Positions 55,780 through 64,000 of a stretch of DNA of 64,000 nt are shown piece after piece. The notes under the pieces were generated by a model, which was not told the origin of the DNA, made no database searches, and saw only the letters and a program-made list of their open reading frames with translations. The translations under genes were made by a program, and so were the position numbers. The number at the start of each line of letters is the position of its first letter. The stretch's first letter is position 1. This DNA is from Myxococcota bacterium (GTDB lineage: Bacteria > Myxococcota_A > UBA9160 > SMWR01): contig JAKVBI010000003.1 in assembly GCA_022447545.1 (NCBI GenBank), forward strand, positions 1 through 64,000. The letters run 5' to 3'.

Positions 55780-55987
55780 GTCTGATCTCCCGAATGAATC
55801 GGCCCCATCTTCTCACCCCTCGGCGAATTCCGCACGGAGTTTCCACACAACACGGATCGCTACGCACCACACCACGCAACATCTGGTGTTCCGTTGCGAG
55901 TAGAGTGGAGCGCAGTACTCAGCCGTCTCGCGTTCGTTCCCGGAGAGGACCCCGGGAGCTCTGCAGAGTGGGTAAAAAAAGGACAAC

Positions 55988-56584
55988 ATGGACATCTTCG
56001 AAGCGATGGAAACCTGCCGGGCCATGCGATACCTGCGCCCAGACCCAGTGCCCGACGAACTCATCGACAAGCTTCTCTGGGCCGCCACACGTGCACCCAG
56101 CCCTGGCAATAGCCAGGGATGGGAGTTCGTTGTCGTACGCGACCGGGACGTGATGTCACAAATCGGCGAGCTGGTCGGGGGGCGGATGACCGCCAGCATG
56201 GGTGGTCTCGTCGATACCCTGCCGCCCTCCCAGGCGCGTCTGCTCCGCGGTGCACTGCATCTTGCGAACACCCTGCCCCAGGTCCCCGCTCTCTTCGTCG
56301 TGTGCTCGCGCCGCGTGTATCCGCCCCAGGACCCCCAGGAAGTCTTCGTTTGGAGCTGCGTCTATCCCGCCGCGCAGAATCTGATCCTGGCGGCGCGCGC
56401 CCTGGGGCTGGGAAGCACCTTCGCAACCTGGCAGACCGTCGCCGAGACCGAGCTACGCGAGATCCTCGGCATTCCCGAGGACGTCTTCATCGGTGCCACC
56501 ATCCCGGTGGGGTATCCCGAACGCGACTTCGGCCCCGTGGCGCGCCGGCCCGTCGCAGAAGTCGTACACCACGACCACTGGTAG
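55988..56584 (+). CDS. Nitroreductase-family flavoprotein
   Basis: The 198-residue protein has the FMN-binding nitroreductase fold: N-terminal MDIFEAMETCRAMRYLRPDP, an FMN phosphate contact near APSPGNSQGWEFVVVRD, and C-terminal PAAQNLILAARALGLGST and IPVGYPERDFGPVARRP. Members reduce nitro groups, quinones or enones with NAD(P)H. The next gene starts 7 bp downstream, so the two are probably one operon with the MFS and the carboxyltransferase. Confidence 0.85.
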   Translation: MDIFEAMETCRAMRYLRPDPVPDELIDKLLWAATRAPSPGNSQGWEFVVVRDRDVMSQIGELVGGRMTASMGGLVDTLPPSQARLLRGALHLANTLPQVPALFVVCSRRVYPPQDPQEVFVWSCVYPAAQNLILAARALGLGSTFATWQTVAETELREILGIPEDVFIGATIPVGYPERDFGPVARRPVAEVVHHDHW

Positions 56585-56591
56585 CCGCCCC

Positions 56592-57518
56592 ATGGTCAGG
56601 GAGAACCGCGCGTCAATTGACCCGAGACAGCTAGCCCAGGGCAACCCACGCGCACGAGCGGGATTCATCGGCATCGGACGCATGGGCCGGGCCATCTCTC
56701 GCTGTGCCCACGCTGCAGGACACCCGGTCGCCGCCTACGACGTCGACCCCTCGGCCCTCCAGGAACTGGAAGGCCTGGCCCCCACTGCCGTGACCGCATC
56801 CAACCCGGCCCAGGTCGCTCGCGAGTCGGACCTCTTGGCCGTGGTCGTCAACGACGACGCCCAGGTGCTGGACTCGGTGCTCGGCCCCCAAGGCGTCCTG
56901 GACGGCGCCCGTCCAGGTCTGGTGGTGCTGATCCATTCCACGGTCTCCGTCGAAACCGTTCTCCGCGTGGCAGCGGAGGCTGAACCTCGAGGTGTCGTCG
57001 TACTCGATGCCGGTCTGAGCGGCGCCAACGGTGAAAAGAGTGTTGGCCAGTTGTGTGTCATGGTGGGCGGAACCGAGGAAGCCTTTCGCACTGCCGAGCC
57101 CCTGCTCGAGACCTACGGGGATCCGGTTCTGCACTTGGGCACTCTGGGCGCCGGCATGCGTGCCAAACTTGCCCGCAACGTAACCTGTTACCTCAGCTAT
57201 CTCGCCATCTACGAGGGGCTGCAGTTGGCCGAGCGGGCGGGTATCTCGCGCGCCCACATGGACCGGATCTTCGACGCTACGGGCATCGCCTCACCGAACC
57301 TCGATGCCTACCGCGAAATGCGACACGACCTTCGAGCAGTCGACCCGGTCGCGGACCCCGAGCGCGCAGCCCTGGTGAGGCTGGTGACTGAAATGGGACG
57401 CAAGGACCTCACCTCCGCTCAGGCCGCCGCCATCGCCCTCGACGGCGAGTTGGAACTCCCTGGGGTCGCAGCCGCCATCCAGAGCATGAGCGGAATTTTT
57501 GGCGACCCGGTCGAATAG
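56592..57518 (+). CDS. Beta-hydroxyacid dehydrogenase (3-hydroxyisobutyrate dehydrogenase family)
   Basis: The 308-residue enzyme has an N-terminal Rossmann domain GFIGIGRMGRAISRCAHAAGH with the usual G-x-G-x-x-G pattern, DAGLSGANGEKS in the middle, and a catalytic Lys in LGAGMRAKLARNVTCY. Members oxidise 3-hydroxy acids or reduce the corresponding semialdehydes. The start at 56592 fits the family; the frame begins earlier. An additional N-terminal tail of 23 residues precedes the Rossmann fold. Confidence 0.85.
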   Translation: MVRENRASIDPRQLAQGNPRARAGFIGIGRMGRAISRCAHAAGHPVAAYDVDPSALQELEGLAPTAVTASNPAQVARESDLLAVVVNDDAQVLDSVLGPQGVLDGARPGLVVLIHSTVSVETVLRVAAEAEPRGVVVLDAGLSGANGEKSVGQLCVMVGGTEEAFRTAEPLLETYGDPVLHLGTLGAGMRAKLARNVTCYLSYLAIYEGLQLAERAGISRAHMDRIFDATGIASPNLDAYREMRHDLRAVDPVADPERAALVRLVTEMGRKDLTSAQAAAIALDGELELPGVAAAIQSMSGIFGDPVE

Positions 57519-57535
57519 ACGCGCGGCAAACCATC

Positions 57536-58816
57536 GTGTCGACCCCCTCCACCCAGTCTATGACGAACGCCGGCACCCACTACACGCTGGCCGTTCTCGT
57601 GGTCATTTTCATCTTCTCCCACATCGACCGGAACATCCTGAACATCCTGGTCCAGCCCATCCAGACGGAACTCGGTGTATCCGACACCGCTATGGGTTGG
57701 TTGACCGGACCGGCGTTCTCGGTGTTCTACGCGACCCTCTCACTTCCCATCGCCCGCCTGGCCGACCGGACCACGCGCAAATTCATCGTCATCGCGGGCC
57801 TGGTGCTGTGGTCGATGGTCACGGCCGCCCAGGGGCTCGTGCGCTCCTTCTCCCACCTGGCCGTGGCACGAATCTTCGTTGGCATCGGCGAAGCCACCAC
57901 CAGCCCCGCCTCCCACTCAATGATCTCGGACCTCTACCCCCCGGAACGTCGTGCCATCGCGCTCTCGATCTTCAGCGCGGCGGGTCACATCGGCATGATG
58001 TTCGGCTATGTGATCGGCGGGGTGATCAATGACTGGTTCGGTTGGCGCACAGCGTTCGTGGTGGTGGGGCTTCCGGGTCTGGCGATCGCTCTGATCGCTG
58101 CAACGACGACACGTGAACCGAAGCGGGGCGCAGCCGAAGCGCGCAGCGACACGGGGGAACACTCTCTTGGCGAGGTGATCCGATACCTGAAAAGCCGGCG
58201 CGCCTATTTGCACCTCAATGCCTCGGCGGTTCTGTACGTCGCCACCATCTTCGGCTTCAACGTCTGGGGACCCGCTTTTCTCATGCGCGTACACGGCATG
58301 ACGACCAGCGAGGCGGGGCTCTTCTTCGGCCCGGTAACCGGCATCGCGGGTTTGCTCGGAACCCTGCTGTCGGGCGCATTGGCAGATCGCCTCACCCAAC
58401 GCGATGTGCGTTACGCGATGTGGATCCCGGTGGGAGGCGCATTGGCCATGATTCCCTTCTGCGTAGGCTTCCTCTTCGCGCCAAACCCCGTGCTGGCCCT
58501 GACCTTCTACGGTGTACAGGTCTTCGTGGGCACCTTTTGGATGGGACCGAGTTTCTGGGTCTGCCAGGGCATCGCGCGATTGCGAATGCGCGCCATGGCT
58601 TCGGCAGTGTTGCTGCTGAACATCAACCTCTTCGGAATGGGAGTGGGGCCGCTCCTCGTCGGCGTACTCAACGACGCCCTACGCACCAGCTTCGGCGAAG
58701 CTGGAATCCGCTACTCCCTGCTGGTCCTTTGCCTCCCGGTTCTGTGGGCAGCTGGACACTCCATGGCCGTCAATCGCACCCTGGCGGCGGATCTGGCAGC
58801 TGCCCGCGACAGGTGA
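57536..58816 (+). CDS. MFS transporter
   Basis: The 426-residue protein has twelve helices and the MFS loop motif in SLPIARLADRTTRKFIVIAG after helix 2. The first helix segment HYTLAVLVVIFIFSHIDRNILNILVQPIQ resembles the spinster-like or aromatic-acid/hexuronate MFS branch. It starts with GTG 17 bp after the beta-hydroxyacid dehydrogenase. It would import or export an organic acid or lipid-like compound for the surrounding enzymes. Confidence 0.83.
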   Translation: MSTPSTQSMTNAGTHYTLAVLVVIFIFSHIDRNILNILVQPIQTELGVSDTAMGWLTGPAFSVFYATLSLPIARLADRTTRKFIVIAGLVLWSMVTAAQGLVRSFSHLAVARIFVGIGEATTSPASHSMISDLYPPERRAIALSIFSAAGHIGMMFGYVIGGVINDWFGWRTAFVVVGLPGLAIALIAATTTREPKRGAAEARSDTGEHSLGEVIRYLKSRRAYLHLNASAVLYVATIFGFNVWGPAFLMRVHGMTTSEAGLFFGPVTGIAGLLGTLLSGALADRLTQRDVRYAMWIPVGGALAMIPFCVGFLFAPNPVLALTFYGVQVFVGTFWMGPSFWVCQGIARLRMRAMASAVLLLNINLFGMGVGPLLVGVLNDALRTSFGEAGIRYSLLVLCLPVLWAAGHSMAVNRTLAADLAAARDR

Positions 58817-58898
58817 TGCGGGCAGGGCTTTACAAGAACCCATGGACCGAACAGGATGGGCATTCCTTCCAACCTCAGTAGAACAAGGAGCCGAAACG

Positions 58899-60449
58899 GT
58901 GAGCTGGCAAAAGGAGATCGACGAACTCCGCCACCGCGAGCGCTTGGCAGACCAGATGGGTGGCGACGAGAAACTCGAGCGTCAGCGATCCCGTGGAAAG
59001 CTCAACGTTCGAGAGCGGGTGACGGCACTGATCGACGCTGGCTCCCTGCGAGAAACAGGTAAGCTCGCCGGCAAGGCCGAGTACGACGACGATGGAAGGC
59101 TTCAGGAATTCCAGGCCTCCAATTTCATCTTCGGCCGTGCACGCATTGAAGGTCGACCCGTAGTGGTGACCGGTGACGACTTTACGATCCGAGGCGGCGC
59201 CGCCGATGCCTCGATCCACCAGAAGATGGTCTTCGCCGAACAACTCGCCAATGAGATGCGATTGCCCCTCTTGCGCCTCATCGATGGAACCGGTGGAGGT
59301 GGATCGGTCAAGCAGCTCGACTCGAAGAAGGCCCGCACCTACATCCCAATGAACCCGGGCTGGGAATTTGTCGTCGACAATCTCGCCCAGGTCCCGGTGG
59401 TGGCCCTGGGACTCGGGCCCGTCGCCGGACTGGGTGCGGCGCGCCTCGTCAACAGCCACTACTCAATCCTCGTCAAACAGATCGGGCAAATGTTCGTCGC
59501 CGGACCGCCGGTGGTAAAACGGCTGGGCGAAGACCTCACCAAAGAGGAGCTGGGCGGAGCCGACATCCACACCCGCAGCGGTGCCGTGGATGACGACGCC
59601 GAAGACGAACAAGAGGCCTTCGCAAAGGCGCGGCGCTTCCTCTCCTATCTGCCCAGTTCAGTCTACGAGCTCCCTCCCCGCGGACCGCGCGAAGACGACC
59701 CGCAACGACGCGACGAGGAGCTGCTTTCCATCATTCCCCGCAACCCGCGCAAGGTCTACAAGATGCGCCGCATCCTGGACACGCTGTGCGATCGAGGCTC
59801 CCGCATGGAAATCGGCCGGTCATTCGGTCGTTCGGTCATCACGAGCCTGGCGCGCTTCGACGGTTGGCCCGTGGCCCTCATCGCCAGCGACCCCTACCAC
59901 TACGGAGGAGGTTGGACGGCCGATGCCTCCCAGAAGCTGGTACGCTTCATCGAGCTGGCTGAAACCTTCCACCTGCCGGTGATCCATCTGGTCGATTGCC
60001 CCGGTTTCGTGATCGGAAGGCGAGCAGAGGAGCAGGCGACGATCCGTCACGGATCACGCGCTCTGGCTTCCGTCTACCAGGCCAGCGTGCCCTGGTGCTC
60101 GGTGATCGTACGCAAGGCCTTCGGAGTCGCAGGGGCTGCACACACCAATGGCTCCCGCTACCCCTACCGCTTCGCCTGGCCCTCTGGAGACTGGGGTTCA
60201 CTTCCAGTGCAGGGTGGAATTGAGGCCGCCTACCGCGCCGAGCTCGAGGCCTCGGAAGACCCCGAGAAGCTGCTGGTCGAGATCCAGCAGCGCCTCGACT
60301 CGGTGCGTTCGCCCTTCCGCACCGCCGAAGCCTTCCTCGCCGAAGAGATCATCGATCCCCAAGACACCCGGCCGCTGCTGTGCGAGTTCGCAGAGTTGGC
60401 CGCGCCACTGCGTACCGCTGGCCGCAGCAACTTTCACCTTCGGCCCTAG
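58899..60449 (+). CDS. Acyl-CoA carboxylase carboxyltransferase subunit
   Basis: The 516-residue protein has the crotonase-like carboxyltransferase fold of biotin-dependent acyl-CoA carboxylases. It includes the N-terminal RGKLNVRERVTALIDAGS, then LRLIDGTGGGGSVKQLDSK, an oxyanion-type segment HLVDCPGFVIGRRAEEQ, and the C-terminal EEIIDPQDTRPLL. It transfers CO2 from biotin to an acyl-CoA such as propionyl-CoA, methylcrotonyl-CoA or geranyl-CoA. No biotin carboxylase or biotinyl carrier gene is in the window. GTG at 58899 with AGGAG upstream was chosen. Confidence 0.87.
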   Translation: MSWQKEIDELRHRERLADQMGGDEKLERQRSRGKLNVRERVTALIDAGSLRETGKLAGKAEYDDDGRLQEFQASNFIFGRARIEGRPVVVTGDDFTIRGGAADASIHQKMVFAEQLANEMRLPLLRLIDGTGGGGSVKQLDSKKARTYIPMNPGWEFVVDNLAQVPVVALGLGPVAGLGAARLVNSHYSILVKQIGQMFVAGPPVVKRLGEDLTKEELGGADIHTRSGAVDDDAEDEQEAFAKARRFLSYLPSSVYELPPRGPREDDPQRRDEELLSIIPRNPRKVYKMRRILDTLCDRGSRMEIGRSFGRSVITSLARFDGWPVALIASDPYHYGGGWTADASQKLVRFIELAETFHLPVIHLVDCPGFVIGRRAEEQATIRHGSRALASVYQASVPWCSVIVRKAFGVAGAAHTNGSRYPYRFAWPSGDWGSLPVQGGIEAAYRAELEASEDPEKLLVEIQQRLDSVRSPFRTAEAFLAEEIIDPQDTRPLLCEFAELAAPLRTAGRSNFHLRP

Positions 60450-60477
60450 TCGACTCACCGTCGGGCAGGAGCGAGAG

Positions 60478-63228
60478 TCAACCGCCAGGGCGAGCGTCGC
60501 TCACCCGCCCGAGCAGGATCTGACCGGACCTCGATGCAACCAGCCAAGCCAGCGGCGGCTCTGCAACCGCGCTTGGAAGCGTCAGACGAAAACCGCCGCC
60601 TGCGGACAAGGGTGCCTGGGCCACCAACCTGCCCCGCGAGAAGAGCATCACGAATCCAGGCGTCGCATGGGTGGCGACACGACCGGTCAGCTGCAACCGC
60701 TCATCAGCCTGGGGCAACCGTTCGAGACTTTGCAGCTCGACCTCCCCATCCAAAACTCGAGTGTTGTTGGGCGAAAGGATCAGAGCGGAGGATTGCTCGT
60801 CTTCCAGCAGAAGGAGCGGGGCATGAATCCGCGGCCATTCATCACCAGCCGCGGGTCCAATCGCCGACGCACGGTTGTCACCGATGGCGAGAAACCGAAC
60901 ATGTCCCGACGAATCGCCCTCGGTACGCCTGTCGGGGGCCGCAAATTCGAACTCGAAAGGGTCCGACCCGGTCTCGGCGCGACGGTGCGACAAGACCCGG
61001 CCCTCGGCCCACATCAACACCTCCGTCCCCCGGGTGCGTCCACGAAAATCGAACCGAACCCTCTCGACCTCACCCTCTACGGCACCAGGCACCACGGGGA
61101 ACCAGCGATCATCGGGTGAGCGTAGAACGAGAGGTCTTCCGACATCGTCGTGGAACGAACGCCAGGCTCCAGCCCGACGCGTCCCCGCCCGCAAGAACTC
61201 CCCGACCCCATCCGACTCGATCAAGGCCAGCACCTCGATCTCATTGCGACCGGGCGCGAAAGCGCGGTCAGACACCAGGGCTTCGAAGCGCGCACTCCGA
61301 CCCGAGGGGTCGAAGCTCCGAGTCATCCCACTCACCACGCCGTCGACCGCCACCAGCAGCTCGCTGGGCCGCTCGACTTGCCAGGGAAATTCGAGGCGGC
61401 CCGCCACGAAGGCCGGCACGAAGCCCGACGCCGGGTCGACGTCCAGATAGGCGAAGGCGTGGTCGAGGGTCACCTCGAAACCGGGCACGTCGGCCATGGG
61501 CAGAGTAGAAACCGGACGTCCCAGCTGCCCCCGAAGCGGACCCAGGCCGAACAATCCCTGGGCGCCAAGCGAAAGGGCGAAATTTCGAGCAGCGAGCCGA
61601 GCGGTCCGGGTCCTCTCGGGAAGGGGAGAAGAAACCTCGAAGCGTTCCGTCCCATCCAAGCGGTGAGCGATCAACTGCTTGGGGGCTCGTCCGGGTTCTT
61701 CGGGGGCCAGCAGGGAGCGGCCGTCCATCACAGGGAGGGGCGTCGCATCCACGACATCGAGAACTGTGGGCAGGACGTCCACCAGCTCGGCCCTGCGCTC
61801 AAGGACCCCCACAGCACGACGGTTCGGAAGCTTCACAAACAGCGGGATGGGCGCGATGTCCGGCCCCCCGAGTTTGGAATAAAGGCGTGCATGCCACCCG
61901 GGGTTGAAGCTCACACCGTGGTCTGACGTTACGATCAGAAGCGCGGAGTCGTACAAACCCGCCGCCCGTAAGCCCTCGACCACCCGACCCAGCAGGCGGT
62001 CCACGTACGCAACCTGGATCAGATAGGGCTGGAGGGCCACGGCCTCCTCAAAGTCCCGATCCCCGAACCGGCGCGGCCCTTCGTATTGAGGCGTGGTGTG
62101 GCGCCCGAACCCACCGTACCGCAGCCCCGATGGAAGGTACCGATAGGGCCAGTGGGGAACCGGAAAGTGGACGAAATAGAGACCAGGTTGCGGTCCAGGC
62201 TGGAGGTCTTTCAGGAATCGCTCCAGCAGCCACTCGGAATCAGCAGTGGTTTGCTCCCGCGTGGTTTCCACCGGACCGTCCCACCCGAAATCACGCCAGG
62301 TTCTGGACACGTCGGGCAGCGCTCGCTTCCACGGCGGGGGAACGAGGACGTGGCCGGCGATGTACGAAACGTCGGAAACCAGGTTTGCCAGACGGTCTGT
62401 GCGAGGGACCACCGTTCCACACGAGGAAGTGGGGCACAGACGCGTAAGGGGCTCGAGAGCGTGGATCGCGTAATCGCCCTCCAACAGCGTGAACAGGTTG
62501 GCCGGATACTCGCTCGCGGTGGGGGTCCGGTCTTTGACCGGGTAGTTCCCCGTCAGGAGCGCGGGTAACGCAGCCCGCGTCTTCTCGGCAACCGTGGTCG
62601 CATCGACGAACCACAGAGAATCTTCCGCCAAGGCGGCGAAATTCGGATGACGCCGGGCATCGACGCGCTCACCGGGGCCCACGAGGGCGTGAAGGGCAAG
62701 GGCGTCGAAAACCACCAGCACCACGGGAACCGGCTGCTCGACCCGAAGTTCGAAACGACCGGGCACGTACGAACTTCCAGTCGCGTCGCGAAGGGCATCG
62801 CTCGCAACGAAACGCAAAGGGAAAACGAGAACGGCCAGGGCCAAAAAACTGAAGACGCGCTGCACGGCAGGGAACCGCCTGTACGCCGACGCCGTCAGCG
62901 CGCCCGTAAGCCCCGCCAGCAGCAGCGACAACCCTGTCTCAACCTGTGGTCCCTGTAGGGCAGGCAGCACGACGAGCGCCACCAGCAACATCACGAAGGT
63001 CTGCTGGACTCGGTTTCCAAAGCGCCCAGAAACTCGGGCGAGCGATGCGACCCCCAGTCCCACCATCAGGGGCAGCGCAAGGCCGAGTGCGCAGGCCAGG
63101 GCCAGCCCATCCAGAAAATCGGCGTCGTGAGCCACCAGGAAGGTGGGGTGCAGGCGAAGCACTTCGAACACTGGTTGCGCGAAGGCAAAGGCCGCCAACG
63201 CTGCGATATGAAATGTGCGCTGCAGCAT
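60478..63228 (-). CDS. Membrane-anchored sulfatase-like phosphotransferase or hydrolase
   Basis: The 916-residue protein has about five N-terminal helices (residues 1-160) and a periplasmic alkaline-phosphatase-superfamily domain at about 170-500. Metal and nucleophile sites are seen as VLVVFDALALHALVG, the Thr of EKTRAALPALLTGNYP, and VTSDHGVSFNPGWH. The arrangement resembles MdoB/LtaS/EptA-type transferases and sulfatases. About 400 further residues (two beta-rich regions) follow and match nothing I recognise. It could modify envelope polysaccharide or lipid A. AGGAGG lies about 20 nt before the ATG at 63228. Confidence 0.7.
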   Translation of the reverse strand: MLQRTFHIAALAAFAFAQPVFEVLRLHPTFLVAHDADFLDGLALACALGLALPLMVGLGVASLARVSGRFGNRVQQTFVMLLVALVVLPALQGPQVETGLSLLLAGLTGALTASAYRRFPAVQRVFSFLALAVLVFPLRFVASDALRDATGSSYVPGRFELRVEQPVPVVLVVFDALALHALVGPGERVDARRHPNFAALAEDSLWFVDATTVAEKTRAALPALLTGNYPVKDRTPTASEYPANLFTLLEGDYAIHALEPLTRLCPTSSCGTVVPRTDRLANLVSDVSYIAGHVLVPPPWKRALPDVSRTWRDFGWDGPVETTREQTTADSEWLLERFLKDLQPGPQPGLYFVHFPVPHWPYRYLPSGLRYGGFGRHTTPQYEGPRRFGDRDFEEAVALQPYLIQVAYVDRLLGRVVEGLRAAGLYDSALLIVTSDHGVSFNPGWHARLYSKLGGPDIAPIPLFVKLPNRRAVGVLERRAELVDVLPTVLDVVDATPLPVMDGRSLLAPEEPGRAPKQLIAHRLDGTERFEVSSPLPERTRTARLAARNFALSLGAQGLFGLGPLRGQLGRPVSTLPMADVPGFEVTLDHAFAYLDVDPASGFVPAFVAGRLEFPWQVERPSELLVAVDGVVSGMTRSFDPSGRSARFEALVSDRAFAPGRNEIEVLALIESDGVGEFLRAGTRRAGAWRSFHDDVGRPLVLRSPDDRWFPVVPGAVEGEVERVRFDFRGRTRGTEVLMWAEGRVLSHRRAETGSDPFEFEFAAPDRRTEGDSSGHVRFLAIGDNRASAIGPAAGDEWPRIHAPLLLLEDEQSSALILSPNNTRVLDGEVELQSLERLPQADERLQLTGRVATHATPGFVMLFSRGRLVAQAPLSAGGGFRLTLPSAVAEPPLAWLVASRSGQILLGRVSDARPGG

Positions 63229-63428
63229 CGACGACTCTCGACTGCCCTCCTGGTAAGACGTCGCTCTCAAGGTTGTGTGTAAAAAAAGAGCTGGATGAGA
63301 GCGGGTCCCAGAACCGCCATCATACAAGCTGAAAACCCCGTGGGTCCGACACACTGCTCGCCACGAGTCGATCAGGAGATGTTCGGGGTCTGCACGCGTT
63401 ATCATGCAATGGTCCAAAGGAGGAACTC

Positions 63429-64000
63429 ATGAGCTTCGACCTGATCATCCGTGGCGGGCGTGTCATCGACGGAACTGGACTGCCTGCATTCACTGCAGAC
63501 ATCGCCGTAGACGAAGGCCGTATCCGAAAAATCGGACGTATCGAAGAAAGCGCCGATCGTATCTTCGACGCGTCGGGCTTGGTGGTCTCACCCGGTTTCA
63601 TCGATATCCACACCCACTACGACGTCCAGCTCGATTGGGACCCCATCGCATCGCCCTCCTGTTGGCACGGAGTGACGACCGTCATGGCGGGCAACTGCGG
63701 ATTCACATTGGCTCCAGCCCGCCCCGAAGACGTCGACTGGCTCGCGGGCATGCTGAGCCGTGTGGAGGGTATGTCGCGATCGGCGCTGGCCGAGGGGATG
63801 CGCTTCAACGGGGGTGGGTACGGTGACTTCTGGAATCGTTTCGAGGGCAAGATCGGTGTCAACGTCGGTGGCTACGTGGGGCACTCGGCCGTGCGCCGTT
63901 ACGTGATGGGAGACGACGCCTCGGAGCGCGAAGCGACACCCGAAGAAATCGAAGCTATGAAAGAATTGGTTCGCCAGGGCATGCGCGAAGGGGCCCTGGG
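63429..64000 (+). CDS. N-acyl-D-amino-acid deacylase-like amidohydrolase, 3' partial
   Basis: The frame from ATG 63429 (GGAGGAA upstream) is open to the end of the window. The product starts MSFDLIIRGGRVIDGTG and has the metal-binding VSPGFIDIHTHYD with HxH, then HGVTTVMAGNCGFTLAP, typical of D-aminoacylase/N-acyl-D-amino-acid deacylases, which remove acyl groups from D-amino acids or act on related amides. 191 codons are present; the family is about 500-580. It diverges from the sulfatase-like gene across a 200-bp gap. Confidence 0.88.
   Translation, partial: MSFDLIIRGGRVIDGTGLPAFTADIAVDEGRIRKIGRIEESADRIFDASGLVVSPGFIDIHTHYDVQLDWDPIASPSCWHGVTTVMAGNCGFTLAPARPEDVDWLAGMLSRVEGMSRSALAEGMRFNGGGYGDFWNRFEGKIGVNVGGYVGHSAVRRYVMGDDASEREATPEEIEAMKELVRQGMREGAL

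Noticed and set aside
1-64000. Insertion sequences, integrases, CRISPR arrays and phage genes
   Set aside because: No transposase- or integrase-like product, no short repeats with regular spacing and no terminal repeats were seen in reading through the window.

Overview
The window reads as one continuous, GC-rich, gene-dense Gram-negative chromosome segment. There are no rRNAs, recognisable tRNAs, phage genes, transposases or CRISPR arrays. Lipoprotein signals, a PqiA/PqiB system and an AsmA-like protein point to an outer membrane. The di-heme SdhC-SdhA-SdhB layout, multiheme cytochromes c and a C-terminal sorting tail, beside a large set of F420-type LLM oxidoreductases, P450, SDR, crotonase and steroid-dehydrogenase-like enzymes, suggest one of the environmental lineages formerly called Deltaproteobacteria (Myxococcota, Desulfobacterota or Binatota relatives). 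That placement is inference; no marker gene here settles it.

Layout. 1-4813: the end of a frameshifted MrpD-like antiporter subunit, then an RND/MMPL exporter and a CrtC-like DUF7064/7065 protein on the minus strand. A cytochrome P450 (5001-6242) diverges from them across a short gap holding a palindrome. 6332-9159: MtaB tRNA methylthiotransferase coupled to a GT-C-like membrane protein. 9181-12808: an SDR, the relic of a second GT-C/TPR gene, and a CopA-type P1B ATPase. 12860-19279: a catabolic-looking block with two LLM oxidoreductases, a crotonase, a TetR regulator, two GSTs and an SDR lacking the catalytic tyrosine.

19309-20532 holds the most notable gene. A redoxin/DsbD-alpha-like protein is interrupted by one in-frame UGA exactly where the first cysteine of its CxxC motif should be. 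A perfect 8-bp hairpin with a GUU loop begins 13 nt downstream, in the position of a bacterial SECIS. I read it as a UxxC selenoprotein.

20716-34053: acyltransferase, PdxH, FkbM methyltransferase, MtfA-like peptidase, a membrane-lipid group (DedA-like, MprF, AsmA-like), small lipoprotein and TPR genes, and the SdhC-SdhA-SdhB operon. 34250-38863: PqiA-PqiA-PqiB coupled by ATGA overlaps, then FtsH. 38873-41968: KstD-like flavoprotein and amidase. 41977-52236: envelope and electron-transfer genes (a beta-propeller di-heme protein with a sorting tail, lytic transglycosylase, an octaheme cytochrome c, a second KstD-like flavoprotein, a lone GspJ-like pseudopilin). 52294-64000: two MFS transporters, Gfo/Idh/MocA, SDR, nitroreductase, a beta-hydroxyacid dehydrogenase, an acyl-CoA carboxyltransferase, a membrane sulfatase-like enzyme and the start of an N-acyl-D-amino-acid deacylase.

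Together the genes suggest an aerobic or facultative heterotroph that uses lipid-, terpenoid- or steroid-like substrates through P450, F420 and flavin chemistry and invests in envelope-lipid upkeep. Starts were moved from the longest reading frame wherever a ribosome binding site and family length supported an internal start.
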